This document shows, one piece after another, positions 1-10,271 of a stretch of DNA of 37,744 nt. The translations under genes and the position numbers were made by a program. The notes below the pieces were generated by a model. That model had not been told where the DNA came from. It ran no database searches and saw nothing but the letters and a program-made list of their open reading frames with translations. Origin of the DNA: Rhodanobacteraceae bacterium (GTDB lineage Bacteria > Pseudomonadota > Gammaproteobacteria > Xanthomonadales > Rhodanobacteraceae); the NCBI GenBank assembly GCA_027019085.1, contig JALUXG010000047.1:1-37744 (forward strand). The letters run 5' to 3'. Positions within the stretch are counted from its first letter, which is position 1. Every line of letters starts with the position of its first letter.

Positions 1-55
1 CACCCGCGCCAATGGTAGTGTGGCTTTGGCCATGTGAGAGTAGGTCACCGCCAGG
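1..55 (+). rRNA. rrf: 5S ribosomal RNA, 3' part only
   Basis: The first bases match the 3' half of a bacterial 5S rRNA: the GCGCCAATGGTAGTGTGG segment, then GAGAGTAGGTCACCGCCAGG, the conserved helix and terminal stem strand. The 5' half lies outside the window. The mature 3' end is placed near 55 from the conserved CCGCCAGG ending and could be off by a few bases. A strong intrinsic terminator follows, so this is the end of an rRNA operon transcribed rightward. Confidence 0.9.
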
Positions 56-66
56 GATCCCTTCCC

Positions 67-99
67 AAGGCCCCCGACATCCGTGTCGGGGGCCTTTTT
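67..99 (+). terminator. Intrinsic terminator of the rRNA operon
   Basis: The perfect 11-bp stem GGCCCCCGACA (69-79) / TGTCGGGGGCC (84-94) has a TCCG tetraloop and is followed by five T residues (95-99). The stem can extend with AA at 67-68 pairing TT. It sits about 12 bases after the 5S rRNA end, so it closes the rRNA operon and insulates the glp genes downstream. Confidence 0.93.
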
Positions 100-232
100 G
101 CTGTCTTTTGTACAACGAGTCTGATGCGCTTGCGGGTTGGTCGGTCACATCGGAGGCGTTGGCATCTCCCTTCACCACGGAGACAGCCACCCCGGTGTAC
201 GGCATGGTAGTTTGAATAGCCATGACGCTGAA

Positions 233-250
233 CGAATGGCAAGGGATTCG
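233..250. promoter_or_regulatory. Inverted repeat before glpD, possible operator
   Basis: CGAAT (233-237) and ATTCG (246-250) form an inverted repeat with an 8-base spacer, directly before the glpD start at 254 and overlapping its Shine-Dalgarno AAGGGA (241-246). GlpR-type repressors often bind TTCG/CGAA half-sites near glp promoters, so this could be an operator. The half-sites are short and the match may be chance. No glpR gene is in the window. Confidence 0.2.
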
Positions 251-253
251 GAC

Positions 254-1786
254 ATGACCCACGATGTGGACCTGCTGGTGGTTGGGGGCGGTGTCAACGG
301 CGCTGGCATCGCACGCGATGCGGTGGGGCGTGGGCTGAGCGTCATGCTGTGCGAGAAGGACGATCTGGCCGCCCATACCTCCAGCTGCAGCACCAAATTG
401 ATCCATGGCGGGCTGCGGTACCTCGAACAATACGAATTCAGCCTGGTGGCCAAAGCTCTTGCCGAACGCGAAGTTATCCTGCGTCTGGCGCCACACATCA
501 GTTGGCCAATGCAGTTCGTACTGCCGCATGAATCGCATCTTCGACCAGTCTGGATGATCCGTCTCGGCTTGCTGTTGTACGACAAGCTTGGGCCATCACA
601 TCGCGTGCTGACCGATTCCCATGCCGTGGACCTGCAACAGCATGTCAGCGGTCGCGCCTTGAGGCCGGATTTTCATCAGGGTTTCGTCTACGCCGATGGC
701 TGGGTGCAGGACGCACGTCTGGTTGTCCTGAATGCGATGGATGCGGGCCTGCGGGGAGCATGTATACGGGTAGGTTCGCGCTGTACCCATGCACAAGTTG
801 TAGATGGTATCTGGAATGCACGACTTGAAGATGCCCAGGGCCATGAAGAGGAAGTGCGTGCGCGTTGCCTGGTCAACGCCTGCGGCCCATGGGCGGGGTC
901 GTTCATGGGCAATGTGCTGGGTCGGCGCAACCATCCGGGGTTGCGACTGGTCAAGGGCAGCCATATCGTGCTGCCCCGTCTGTTCGATCACGATTATGCC
1001 TACCTGTTCCAGCAACCAGACCGGCGGATCGTGTTTGCCATACCCTACGAAGGTCAATTCACGCTGGTTGGCACGACCGATGTCGACATGGACGGGCCGG
1101 ACGCCGTCGTGCAGGTTGACGACGAGGAAACGCAGTATCTGTGCGATGCGGTAAATCGCTACTTCAGACACAGGGTTTCGGCCAGTGACGTGGTGTGGAG
1201 TTACAGCGGCGTGCGTCCACTGCTGGACGAAGGTGGGGCGGCGCGCAAAGTGAGCCGTGATTACAGGCTTATGCTGGATCGCGAATCCGGGGCCCCGGTG
1301 CTGCATGTGTTCGGTGGCAAGATCACGACCTATCGGCGTCTGTCCGAAGAAGCCGTGGACCAGATCACAGAAGCGTTGGGCTTGCCGCTTGAGCCATGGA
1401 CTGCCCATGGCGAACCGCTGCCCGGTGGGGATTTCGCCGATGCCGAACGCCTGCTGCTTTCCTGGTCGCAGCGTTGGCCGTGGCTGCCGCCTGCACTGGC
1501 GCACCGCTGGCTGCGGCACTACGGCACGCGGACCGACATCCTGATAGGGGAAGCAGCCTCGATGGATGACCTGGGGCAGAATTTTGGTGCGGATCTGTAT
1601 GCCGCGGAGATCGATTATCTGCGCCAGCATGAGTGGGCGCGCAGTGCCGAGGACATTCTCTGGCGACGCAGCAAGATCGGACTGCATCTGGAGGCTCGAC
1701 AGCGCCTTGATGTGAAGGCGTATCTCGAGGACTGTCTGAAACACGGCAAACAGGAGCCTGCAGGCAATCGGGTGGATCGGGCATGA
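254..1786 (+). CDS. glpD: Aerobic glycerol-3-phosphate dehydrogenase
   Basis: This FAD-dependent, membrane-associated enzyme oxidises sn-glycerol-3-phosphate to dihydroxyacetone phosphate and passes electrons to quinone. The 510-residue product has the usual family length. The N-terminal dinucleotide-binding motif [10 protein letters not shown] is at residues 9-18. It is followed by the FAD-family stretch [18 protein letters not shown] and, later, the [16 protein letters not shown] and [16 protein letters not shown] segments typical of GlpD. The reading frame is open from 137, but 254 is preferred. It gives a normal N-terminus, has AAGGGA at 241-246 (7 bases upstream), and removes 39 residues that resemble nothing. 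The stop overlaps the glpK start by four bases (ATGA), indicating translational coupling. No glpF or glpR is nearby. Confidence 0.95.
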   Translation: MTHDVDLLVVGGGVNGAGIARDAVGRGLSVMLCEKDDLAAHTSSCSTKLIHGGLRYLEQYEFSLVAKALAEREVILRLAPHISWPMQFVLPHESHLRPVWMIRLGLLLYDKLGPSHRVLTDSHAVDLQQHVSGRALRPDFHQGFVYADGWVQDARLVVLNAMDAGLRGACIRVGSRCTHAQVVDGIWNARLEDAQGHEEEVRARCLVNACGPWAGSFMGNVLGRRNHPGLRLVKGSHIVLPRLFDHDYAYLFQQPDRRIVFAIPYEGQFTLVGTTDVDMDGPDAVVQVDDEETQYLCDAVNRYFRHRVSASDVVWSYSGVRPLLDEGGAARKVSRDYRLMLDRESGAPVLHVFGGKITTYRRLSEEAVDQITEALGLPLEPWTAHGEPLPGGDFADAERLLLSWSQRWPWLPPALAHRWLRHYGTRTDILIGEAASMDDLGQNFGADLYAAEIDYLRQHEWARSAEDILWRRSKIGLHLEARQRLDVKAYLEDCLKHGKQEPAGNRVDRA

Positions 1787-3291
1787 CGCACAGGAAAGAC
1801 TACGTGGTCGCCATCGACCAGGGGACGACCAGTTCACGCACCATGGTTTTCGATGCCCGTGGGCAGGTGGTTGCCATGGCCCAGCGTGAGTTCGAGCAGG
1901 TTTTCCCGAAACCCGGATGGGTGGAACACAAGCCAGGGGAAATCATCACCAGCGTATTGGGCACCCTCACCGAAGCCCTGCATCGCGCAAGCATCGAACC
2001 GGCGCAAGTGGCCGGAATCGGCATTACCAACCAGCGTGAAACCACGGTGGTCTGGGATCGCAGGACCGGGGAGCCGGTATATAACGCGCTGGTCTGGCAG
2101 TCGCGCCATTCGGCACAGATCTGCCAGCGCATGAAGAATGACGAAACCGAGGCGCTGATCCGTGAGCGCACCGGGTTGCTGCTCGATGCCTATTTCTCCG
2201 CCACCAAGCTCAAGTGGCTGTTCGAGCATGTCGATGGTGTACGAGAAAGGGCTGAACGCGGAGAGCTTGTGTTCGGCACGATCGATACCTGGCTGGTATG
2301 GAACCTTACCGGTGGCAAGGTCCACGTCACCGACATTACCAATGCCTCGCGCACCTTGCTGTTTGACATTCACCGACAATGCTGGGACAGCGACCTCATG
2401 GAGCTGTTCGGGGTCCCCGAATCGATGCTGCCCCAGGTGCGATCTTGCAGCGAGACATACGGACACATCCAGGCCCGGTACTTCCAGGGCCATGAGGCGC
2501 CGATCTGCGGCATGGCCGGTGACCAGCAGGCCGCCCTGTTCGGCCAGGCCTGTTTTGCGCCGGGGATGGCCAAGAACACGTATGGCACCGGTTGCTTCCT
2601 GCTTATGCATACCGGTGCCAAGCCGCATCCATCAAGTAACGGACTGTTGACAACCCCGGCCTGGCGCATCGGCGACACCACTGAATATGCGCTGGAGGGG
2701 AGCATTTTCGTGGCCGGATCGGTCGTGCAATGGCTGCGTGACGGTTTGCGAATGATCGAGCATGCCGGTGATTCCGAAGACTGGGCGCGCCGGGCCCGGG
2801 ACAATGACGGTGTGTATCTGGTGCCCGCATTCACCGGCCTGGGTGCGCCGTACTGGCAAAGCGACGTGCGTGGTGCGATGTTCGGTCTTACCCGTGGTAC
2901 GGGCAAGCAGCATGTCATTCGCGCAGCACTGGAATCGATGGCCTACCAGACACGCGACGTGCTGGATGCGATGCAGGCGGATGCCGGCATGGCATTGACC
3001 CAATTGCGGGCCGATGGGGGCGCGATCGGCAATGACTTCCTGGCGCAGTTCCAGGCCGACATGCTCGGTGTGCCGGTCATCCGGCCAAGGATCAACGAGA
3101 CCACGGCGCTGGGTGCGGCCTACCTCGCCGGGCTGGCGGTCGGGGTGTGGTGTGACCGGGAGGAGATTTCCGCCATGTGGAATCAGCAGGCGCGCTTTGA
3201 TCCGGACATGCCTGCCGCGCAGCGTGATCAACTGTATGCCGGTTGGCAGCGTGCAGTACAGGCGACCATGCACTTTCGTGTGGGCGGGTGA
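1783..3291 (+). CDS. glpK: Glycerol kinase
   Basis: Glycerol kinase phosphorylates glycerol with ATP to sn-glycerol-3-phosphate, the GlpD substrate, in the cytoplasm. The 502-residue length matches the FGGY family. The N-terminus [17 protein letters not shown] is the phosphate-binding segment, and the middle contains [13 protein letters not shown] and [15 protein letters not shown], both hallmarks of Glp[21 protein letters not shown] and [18 protein letters not shown] lie near the C-terminus. The gene overlaps glpD by four bases, so the two form an operon in the order dehydrogenase-kinase. A glycerol facilitator gene, often the partner, is absent here, so uptake must rely on a gene elsewhere or on diffusion. 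Confidence 0.96.
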   Translation: MTHRKDYVVAIDQGTTSSRTMVFDARGQVVAMAQREFEQVFPKPGWVEHKPGEIITSVLGTLTEALHRASIEPAQVAGIGITNQRETTVVWDRRTGEPVYNALVWQSRHSAQICQRMKNDETEALIRERTGLLLDAYFSATKLKWLFEHVDGVRERAERGELVFGTIDTWLVWNLTGGKVHVTDITNASRTLLFDIHRQCWDSDLMELFGVPESMLPQVRSCSETYGHIQARYFQGHEAPICGMAGDQQAALFGQACFAPGMAKNTYGTGCFLLMHTGAKPHPSSNGLLTTPAWRIGDTTEYALEGSIFVAGSVVQWLRDGLRMIEHAGDSEDWARRARDNDGVYLVPAFTGLGAPYWQSDVRGAMFGLTRGTGKQHVIRAALESMAYQTRDVLDAMQADAGMALTQLRADGGAIGNDFLAQFQADMLGVPVIRPRINETTALGAAYLAGLAVGVWCDREEISAMWNQQARFDPDMPAAQRDQLYAGWQRAVQATMHFRVGG

Positions 3292-3318
3292 CCGGGCATG
3301 CCCGGCCAGGATCGCGTA

Positions 3319-4257
3319 TCAGGTATCGAGCGTGTAGCCGAACTGCGCTTGGAACTGCGTGGCGAATTTCGTGAAATCGAATCGCTGGTTCTGGGTCCCC
3401 GGGTGCGCAATCTTCAATGCACCCATCAGTGAGGCGACCCGGCCTACCGTTGGCCAGTCCATGCCGCGCATGATCGCGAAGATGAGTCCGGCGCGATAGG
3501 CGTCGCCACAGCCGGTAGGGTCGGTGACCGACTCGGGCCTGGCCGCCGGAATGTCATGCACCTTGCCGCCGGCATGGATCCGTGAGCCCTCACCGCCGCG
3601 GGTCACGATGTAGCCGTCGACGCGGGCCGCGATGTCGCGCGGCGTCCAGCCGGTGCGTTCCTGCAGGACCTGGGACTCGTAATCGTTGACGGTGACGTAG
3701 CGGGCCTGCTCGATGAGCTGGCGAAATTCCTCTCCGTTGAACAACGGCATGGCCTGACCGGGATCGAAAATGAAAGGAATGTTCCGCTCGGCGAATTCGC
3801 GGGCATGCTGGATCATGGCATCGCGTGAGTCGGGTGCAACGATGCCGAAGCTTGCCGATGCCACGTCTCGTACATGGTTCTGGTTCGAGCGCATCATGGC
3901 GCCGGGATGAAAGGCGGTGATCTGGTTGTCGTCGAGATCGGTCGTGATGAAGGCCTGGGCCGTGAACAGTTCGGGTATCTCGCGTACATGGCGAAGATCG
4001 ACGCCGCAGGAGATGAAATGCTCGCGGTAGGGGCCGAAATCCTGGCCGACCGTGGCCATGGGGATGGGATCGTCACCGAGCAATTTCAGGTTGTAGGCGA
4101 TATTGCCCGCGCAGCCGCCGAATTCACGGCGCATGGACGGCACCAGAAAAGCCACATTCAGCATGTGCACGCGGTCGGGAAGGATGTGGTTCCTGAAACG
4201 GTCCTCGAACACCATGATGGTGTCGTAGGCCAGCGAGCCGCAAATCAAGGCAGACAT
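3319..4257 (-). CDS. PfkB-family carbohydrate/nucleoside kinase
   Basis: This is a ribokinase-superfamily sugar or nucleoside kinase of 312 residues. The N-terminal substrate-side signature is GGCAGNIAYNLKLLGDD (about residues 47-63). The C-terminal PfkB signature DPTGCGDAYRAG is at 246-257, with D252 as the expected catalytic base. The N-terminus ICGSLAYDTIMVFEDRF and the overall pattern resemble proteins annotated as adenosine kinase-like in Xanthomonadales, but the substrate cannot be read from sequence. An upstream extension to 4440 is open but looks noncoding (rich in basic residues, no family resemblance), so the start at 4257 is chosen. The gene is convergent with glpK and divergent from mreB. 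Confidence 0.85.
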   Translation of the reverse strand: MSALICGSLAYDTIMVFEDRFRNHILPDRVHMLNVAFLVPSMRREFGGCAGNIAYNLKLLGDDPIPMATVGQDFGPYREHFISCGVDLRHVREIPELFTAQAFITTDLDDNQITAFHPGAMMRSNQNHVRDVASASFGIVAPDSRDAMIQHAREFAERNIPFIFDPGQAMPLFNGEEFRQLIEQARYVTVNDYESQVLQERTGWTPRDIAARVDGYIVTRGGEGSRIHAGGKVHDIPAARPESVTDPTGCGDAYRAGLIFAIMRGMDWPTVGRVASLMGALKIAHPGTQNQRFDFTKFATQFQAQFGYTLDT

Positions 4258-4463
4258 GCGAGAGGCATTCCCCGTGCAGTGGGTGGCGAAGCGGATCGTG
4301 GTCGGAAACCGCACAAAACCCGGGCATTTTATCGAATGCATGCGGATACGGCGAGTCGGCTGCGCATGGCGCCATTGCCCGCGGATTCTTCCCGCAGGGA
4401 AGAGGTTGGGGTAGAAGTGCGTTATCCCCATGCGAAACAAAGACTTTCTTAACGTTTCATTGC

Positions 4464-4492
4464 TTGCGTGGCGCTCGGGCGCTCACTAGACT
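4464..4492 (+). promoter_or_regulatory. Candidate sigma-70 promoter for mreB
   Basis: TTGCGT (4464-4469) and TAGACT (4487-4492) are separated by 17 bases and lie about 45 bases before the mreB start, in the 279-base region between divergent genes. The -10 matches four of six consensus positions and the -35 three of six. Spacing and location are right, but the match is modest. Confidence 0.3.
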
Positions 4493-4494
4493 GA

Positions 4495-5583
<1,089 letters not shown>

Positions 5584-5638
5584 TGGCATGCGGGCGGCGA
5601 ATGCATCAGCATGAGGTTTTGACGCCGACAGGTCGGGC

Positions 5639-6577
5639 ATGACGTTGAATAGAGACGGGGGCACGCTGTTTTCGGCCGGCATGGCGGGAACGTTGCGCCT
5701 GCTCGGCTACCTGGCGCTGGCTTCGGTGTTGATGGTGGTTGATCATCGCGGGCACTGGCTGCCCAAGGTGCGTTATGCCGCGGCCATCGTGGTCGAGCCC
5801 ATCTACCAACTGGCCGGACTTCCGGCCTCGGGACTGCGTGCGGCACGTGTGGCATTTGCCGACCGGCGCATGCTGACCGAGGAAAACCACAAGTTGCGCG
5901 TGGACCTGCTGCTGGCCAACGCGCGTCTCAATCACATGGAAGCGGTGTCACGCCAGAACCGGCGACTCAAGCAGCTTCTCGATACCCGCCGGCAGCTGGG
6001 CATGAAGGTGCAACTGGCACGCGTGATCGATCTTGATCTCGGTGCGTTCCGTCATCGCCTGATGCTCAACGTGGGTACGCGTCAGGGAGTGAAGGTGGGC
6101 CAGGCCGTGATCGATTCCCGCGGCATCATGGGGCAGGTGGTCCAGGTGCTGCCCGATACCTGCACGGTCATGCTGGTTACCGACCCCGATCACGCGATAC
6201 CGGTGACTGACGCACGTACAGGCATGCGTACGGTGGCCTATGGTTCGCATGTCGCCGGCCAGCTCGTCCTGCCGACGATCCCGGTGTCGGCCGACGTCCG
6301 GGTGGGTGACGAACTGCTCAGTTCGGGACTCGGCGGCCGGTTCCCACCCGGTTTCCCGGTCGCCACCGTGACCCACGTGGAACCGCAGGTGTCGGGCATG
6401 TTCCTGGTGGCACGAGCAAAACCAGTTGCGGATCTGGACCGCAGCGATGAAGTGCTGCTTCTACGCGACCTGGCGCCGCCGGCCGGCCCGCCTGCCCCGG
6501 CCAGCGTCGATGGCCCTCCCTCGGCATGGGCGCCAGCTCCCGCCATGGAGCCAGGGACGCACAGGAGGCGCCCGTGA
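5639..6577 (+). CDS. mreC: Rod shape-determining protein MreC
   Basis: MreC is a bitopic inner-membrane protein whose periplasmic part activates PBP2/RodA. The 312-residue product has one N-terminal membrane segment (LLGYLALASVLMVVDH, about residues 22-37). A periplasmic coiled-coil region follows (about 78-120, ADRRMLTEENHKLRVDLLLANARLN...). The beta-domain has the family stretch RLMLNVGTRQGVKVGQAVID and RGIMGQVVQVLPDTCTVMLVTD. The last roughly 30 residues are Pro/Ala-rich and probably disordered. The stop overlaps the GTG start of mreD. Confidence 0.94.
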   Translation: MTLNRDGGTLFSAGMAGTLRLLGYLALASVLMVVDHRGHWLPKVRYAAAIVVEPIYQLAGLPASGLRAARVAFADRRMLTEENHKLRVDLLLANARLNHMEAVSRQNRRLKQLLDTRRQLGMKVQLARVIDLDLGAFRHRLMLNVGTRQGVKVGQAVIDSRGIMGQVVQVLPDTCTVMLVTDPDHAIPVTDARTGMRTVAYGSHVAGQLVLPTIPVSADVRVGDELLSSGLGGRFPPGFPVATVTHVEPQVSGMFLVARAKPVADLDRSDEVLLLRDLAPPAGPPAPASVDGPPSAWAPAPAMEPGTHRRRP

Positions 6578-7065
6578 CCCGGCAAAGGCTGCGTTCGATC
6601 ATCTTCTGGTCTTCGGTGGCCCTGGCGCTGCTGCTCATGTTGCTGCCCCTGCCTTCCTTCCTGGAATCATTCAAGCCCTACTGGCCGGCCCTGGTGCTGG
6701 TGTACTGGGCGCTGGAGTCCAGCGACATGGTGGGTCTGGGCCTGGCATTCTGTGTGGGCCTGGCTGCCGACATCCTTTACGGGGTGATGCTTGGGGAGCA
6801 GGCACTGCGCCTGTGCGTGGTGGTGTTCCTGGTGCTGAGGTTCCGTGCGCGATTGCGGTTTTTCCCGATGTGGCAACAGGCGCTGGCAGTATTCGCCCTG
6901 ATGCTCAACGACCGCATCATCGAGGCCATATTGCTGGGTTTTGCGGGCATGCACCTGCCGCCGCCGGCGTACTGGGTTGCGCCCGCGGTCGATGCACTGG
7001 TCTGGCCGTTCCTGTTTCTCCTGCTCGACGACGTGCGCGCGCGACTGCGTGCCCATGAAGCATGA
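6574..7065 (+). CDS. mreD: Rod shape-determining protein MreD
   Basis: MreD is a small polytopic inner-membrane protein of the elongasome. The product is 163 residues with about five hydrophobic segments, beginning IIFWSSVALALLLMLLPLP. The family-like stretch YWPALVLVYWALESSDMVGLGLAFCVGLAADILYG follows. The start is chosen as GTG 6574. A perfect AGGAGG at 6563-6568 lies five bases upstream, and the GTG overlaps the mreC stop (GTGA). An ATG at 6526 in the same frame would add 16 residues unlike MreD and would overlap mreC by 52 bases. Confidence 0.92.
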   Translation: MTRQRLRSIIFWSSVALALLLMLLPLPSFLESFKPYWPALVLVYWALESSDMVGLGLAFCVGLAADILYGVMLGEQALRLCVVVFLVLRFRARLRFFPMWQQALAVFALMLNDRIIEAILLGFAGMHLPPPAYWVAPAVDALVWPFLFLLLDDVRARLRAHEA

Positions 7066-7114
7066 CGGGTTTCGAATACAAGCATCCTGATGTGGACTGC
7101 AGGCGCGAGGCGAG

Positions 7115-9019
7115 GTGCGCAAGGTGTCACTGACACGTCCACGCATCAAGGATGAACGCAGGGAAGGGTATCTGTTTCGCGTGCGTGCGGTGACGGGGTT
7201 TGCCCTGATCCTGCTGGCCATGCTGGTGCTGGCAACGCGTTTTTTCTGGCTGCAGGTGGTCGAACACGATGAATACGCCAGCCGCTCGACGCAGAACCGG
7301 GTACGATTGCGCGCCCTGCCGCCCCCTCGTGGCTTGATCTACGACCGCAATGGCGTGCTGCTGGCTGACAACGTGCCGGCATTCCGGCTCGATGTGGTCC
7401 CTGAAAGGGTGAAGGACATGCCCGCCATGCTGGCCAGGCTGGGCACGATTGTGCCGCTCAGCAAGGAGGACCTGAAGGACTTCCGGCGCAGCCTGAAATC
7501 CCACCGCGCCTTCCAGAGCGTGCCATTGAAGATGCGCCTGAACGAGGACGAGATCGACCGTTTTGCCGTGAATCGCTGGCGATTTCCCGGTGTCGACGTG
7601 GTGCCGTATCTGAGTCGCCATTATCCGCAGGGTGCGCTGTTTGCCCACGTGATCGGGCACGTCGGCCGCATCAATGCCGAGGAGCTCAGGCATCTCGATG
7701 CCGATCGCTACGATGGCACCACGCATATCGGCAAGACCGGCATCGAGAAGTATTACGAGAGTGTGCTGCATGGCGAACCGGGCTACGAAGTGGTCGAGGT
7801 CAATGCCGACCAGCGCGTGCAGCGGGTGCTGCAAACGCATCCGCCCGTGCCGGGCAAGAACCTTTACCTGTCGCTGGATGCGAGACTGCAGAAGGCCGCC
7901 TACGACGCATTCCAGGGGCAGGCGGGTGCCGCAGTCGTGCTCGATCCGCGCAATGGCCAGGTGCTGGCGATGGTCAGTGTGCCGAGTTTCGATCCCAATC
8001 TGTTCGTGGGTGGCATCAGCAGCAGTGATTACCGGCAATTGCTCGAGGATCCGGAAAAACCGCTGATCGACCGCGCCATCAACGGGGGCTACCAGCCTGG
8101 TTCGACCTTGAAGCCGTATATCGGACTCGGTGGACTCGAACTGGGCCTGCGTACCCCTTCGGACACGGTGTTGTCCACCGGCGTGTTCTATATCCCGGGG
8201 CAGGAGCGTGGCTACCGGGACGACCAGCGCTACGGTGCAGGCAGGGTGGATCTGGAACAGGCCATCGAGCAGTCCGTCAACACGTATTTCTACAAGCTGG
8301 CGCTGGACATGGGCATCGACAAGCTCAGTCGATGGATGGCGGGGTTCGGTTTCGGCAAGCCCACGGGCATCGATCTGCCGGGGGAATCGTCCGGGGTGTT
8401 GCCCACGCGTGCATGGAAACGGGCTTTCCGCCACCAGCCATGGTATCTCGGGGAAACCGTGATTGCCGGTATTGGCCAGGGGTACTGGGTGGTGACCCCG
8501 TTGCAGCTTGCGCATGCCTTGTCGACGCTTGCCGATGGCGGCATTCCGCGTCCACCCCATCTGTTGCTGGCCACCCAGGACGGGGTGGACGGCCCCCGGC
8601 ACCAGGCTGCGCAACCTGCTGCCGGCAAACGCATTCCCTACGATGCCGCGGACTGGCAAACGGTTCTCGACGGCATGCTTGCCGTGGTGTATGGAAAAAA
8701 AGGCACGGCGCGCGGTCTGGGTGACGGATTTCCGTATCTGATCGCGGGCAAGACCGGTACGGCCGAGCGCTATTCGCGGACCACCAAGGCTTATCAGGAC
8801 CGCAGCAACCTGAAAGCGCTTGCACGTCGGCACCGGGCCTGGTTCGAAGCCTTCACCCCGGCGAAGGATCCGCGCGTGGCCGTGGTCGTGGAAGTGGACC
8901 GCGGCGCGTGGGGTGGCAGTGTGGCTGCACCGATTGCACGCAAGATACTCAATGCCTGGCTGAACGATCAGGCATCACCGCCGCCGGCCGGATCCACGCC
9001 TCCGGAGAACCTGCCATGA
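7115..9019 (+). CDS. mrdA: Penicillin-binding protein 2, elongation transpeptidase
   Basis: PBP2 is the class B transpeptidase that crosslinks lateral-wall peptidoglycan and works with RodA. The product is 634 residues. It has a single N-terminal membrane anchor (about 26-46, VTGFALILLAMLVLATRFFW), then the pedestal/dimerisation domain with RGLIYDRNGVLLADN near 72-86. The transpeptidase domain has all three catalytic motifs: S330-T-L-K333, S387-V-N389 and K546-T-G-T549. The start is GTG at 7115; a second in-frame GTG at 7124 is possible, and neither has a clear Shine-Dalgarno. The stop overlaps rodA by four bases. The C-terminal tail is Pro-rich. Confidence 0.95.
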   Translation: MRKVSLTRPRIKDERREGYLFRVRAVTGFALILLAMLVLATRFFWLQVVEHDEYASRSTQNRVRLRALPPPRGLIYDRNGVLLADNVPAFRLDVVPERVKDMPAMLARLGTIVPLSKEDLKDFRRSLKSHRAFQSVPLKMRLNEDEIDRFAVNRWRFPGVDVVPYLSRHYPQGALFAHVIGHVGRINAEELRHLDADRYDGTTHIGKTGIEKYYESVLHGEPGYEVVEVNADQRVQRVLQTHPPVPGKNLYLSLDARLQKAAYDAFQGQAGAAVVLDPRNGQVLAMVSVPSFDPNLFVGGISSSDYRQLLEDPEKPLIDRAINGGYQPGSTLKPYIGLGGLELGLRTPSDTVLSTGVFYIPGQERGYRDDQRYGAGRVDLEQAIEQSVNTYFYKLALDMGIDKLSRWMAGFGFGKPTGIDLPGESSGVLPTRAWKRAFRHQPWYLGETVIAGIGQGYWVVTPLQLAHALSTLADGGIPRPPHLLLATQDGVDGPRHQAAQPAAGKRIPYDAADWQTVLDGMLAVVYGKKGTARGLGDGFPYLIAGKTGTAERYSRTTKAYQDRSNLKALARRHRAWFEAFTPAKDPRVAVVVEVDRGAWGGSVAAPIARKILNAWLNDQASPPPAGSTPPENLP

Positions 9020-10140
9020 GCGATGGACTGGCCATCCTGCACATCCGTCTGCAGCGCTTCGTGTTGCGACTGTGGCGACACAAGCGGCTGGACTGGCCCC
9101 TGATGGGCGCATTGCTGCTGCTCGCCCTGACCGGTCTGATGACCCTCTACAGCGCCGGCAATGAAAATCCCAGGCTGGTGATCAATCAGGCCGTGCGATT
9201 TGCCCTTGGGGGCTTGCTGCTGATAGTGATCTCGCGCATTCCGCCACGCGAGCTTCGTACCTGGACACCGTGGCTGTATGTGTTTTCGGTACTGTTGCTG
9301 GTCATTGTTGCCGTGCTTGGCGAGGGAAAAGGTGCCTACCGCTGGCTCGACCTGGGTATCGTTCGCTTCCAGCCATCCGAGCTGCTCAAGCTCACCACGC
9401 CGATGATGGCCGCCTGGTACCTGCATCCGCGGCACCTTCCGCCATCCTGGAAGCATATCCTTGGCCTGGCTGTGCTGATCGGAATTCCGGTCGCACTGAT
9501 CGCCGAGCAGCCCGACCTGGGTACTGCATTGCTGGTGGCCACGGCCGGTGCATTCGTGCTGTTTCTCGCCGGCATGGGTTGGAGACGCATCGTCTTGCTG
9601 CTGGGGCTAGCGGCGCTGGCGGCCCCGGTGGCCTGGCACTTCATGCATGGCTACCAGCGCCAGCGCGTGCTGACCCTGCTCAACCCCGAATCCGATCCGC
9701 TCGGTACCGGCTGGCACATCATCCAGTCGAAGATCGCCGTCGGCTCGGGCGGCTTCTTCGGCAAGGGCTGGCTGCACGGAACCCAGTCGCACCTGGATTT
9801 CCTGCCCGAACATTCAACCGATTTCGTGTTTGCGGTCTTTGCCGAGGAGTTCGGGCTGTTCGGCGTGTTGCTGCTGCTGGCCCTGTACCTGTTCATTGTC
9901 GGACGCTGTCTGTGGATCGCCTCGCAGGCACGCGAGACCTATGCACGGCTCCTGGCCGGCTCCATTGCCATGAGTTTCTTCGTCTACGTGATCGTCAATG
10001 GCGGCATGATCACGGGGCTGTTGCCGGTGGTCGGCGTACCCCTGCCCCTGGTCAGTTATGGGGGAACATCTGCAGTGTCGTTGCTGGCCGGGTTCGGGGT
10101 GCTGATGTCCATCCATGCGCACCGCAAACTGCTCAAGTAA
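9016..10140 (+). CDS. rodA: Peptidoglycan glycosyltransferase RodA (SEDS family)
   Basis: RodA polymerises lipid II into glycan strands during elongation, in complex with PBP2. The 374-residue product is strongly hydrophobic, with about ten membrane segments. It contains SEDS-family landmarks: FQPSELLKLTTPMMAAWYL, the EQPDLGTALLVATAG stretch, LTLLNPESDPLGTGWHIIQSK and the C-terminal LPLVSYGGTSAVSLLAGFGVLMSI. An open frame runs upstream from 8908, but the ATG at 9016 overlaps the mrdA stop (ATGA) and gives the standard N-terminus. It ends the mreBCD-mrdA-rodA operon. Confidence 0.96.
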   Translation: MSDGLAILHIRLQRFVLRLWRHKRLDWPLMGALLLLALTGLMTLYSAGNENPRLVINQAVRFALGGLLLIVISRIPPRELRTWTPWLYVFSVLLLVIVAVLGEGKGAYRWLDLGIVRFQPSELLKLTTPMMAAWYLHPRHLPPSWKHILGLAVLIGIPVALIAEQPDLGTALLVATAGAFVLFLAGMGWRRIVLLLGLAALAAPVAWHFMHGYQRQRVLTLLNPESDPLGTGWHIIQSKIAVGSGGFFGKGWLHGTQSHLDFLPEHSTDFVFAVFAEEFGLFGVLLLLALYLFIVGRCLWIASQARETYARLLAGSIAMSFFVYVIVNGGMITGLLPVVGVPLPLVSYGGTSAVSLLAGFGVLMSIHAHRKLLK

Positions 10141-10271
10141 CCTGCATCATCGCTGCCCGGCACGTGTCCGTCGGGAATCGGCAGGCGTATCATGAAGCCG
10201 TTGCCGTACGCCCGATAGCGCGTCCCGCACGTGGGGCAAACGGGCGCGGCGAGGCTGCGGACGGTTGGAAC

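Noticed and set aside
596-1837. Minus-strand frame of 413 codons opposite glpD
   Set aside because: It lies fully within glpD and the start of glpK on the opposite strand, is His/Gln/Arg-rich and has no recognisable domain.
3292-3305. Perfect palindrome CCGGGCATGCCCGG between convergent glpK and kinase genes
   Set aside because: It could be a short hairpin, but there is no T tract on either side and the stem is only five bases with a four-base loop, so I did not call a terminator.
9270-10271. Long plus-strand frame continuous with the outer-membrane protein gene
   Set aside because: Its upstream 334 codons lie in the antiphase frame of rodA, which is unambiguous. The composition is Arg/Ala/Gly-rich as in shadow frames of high-GC genes.
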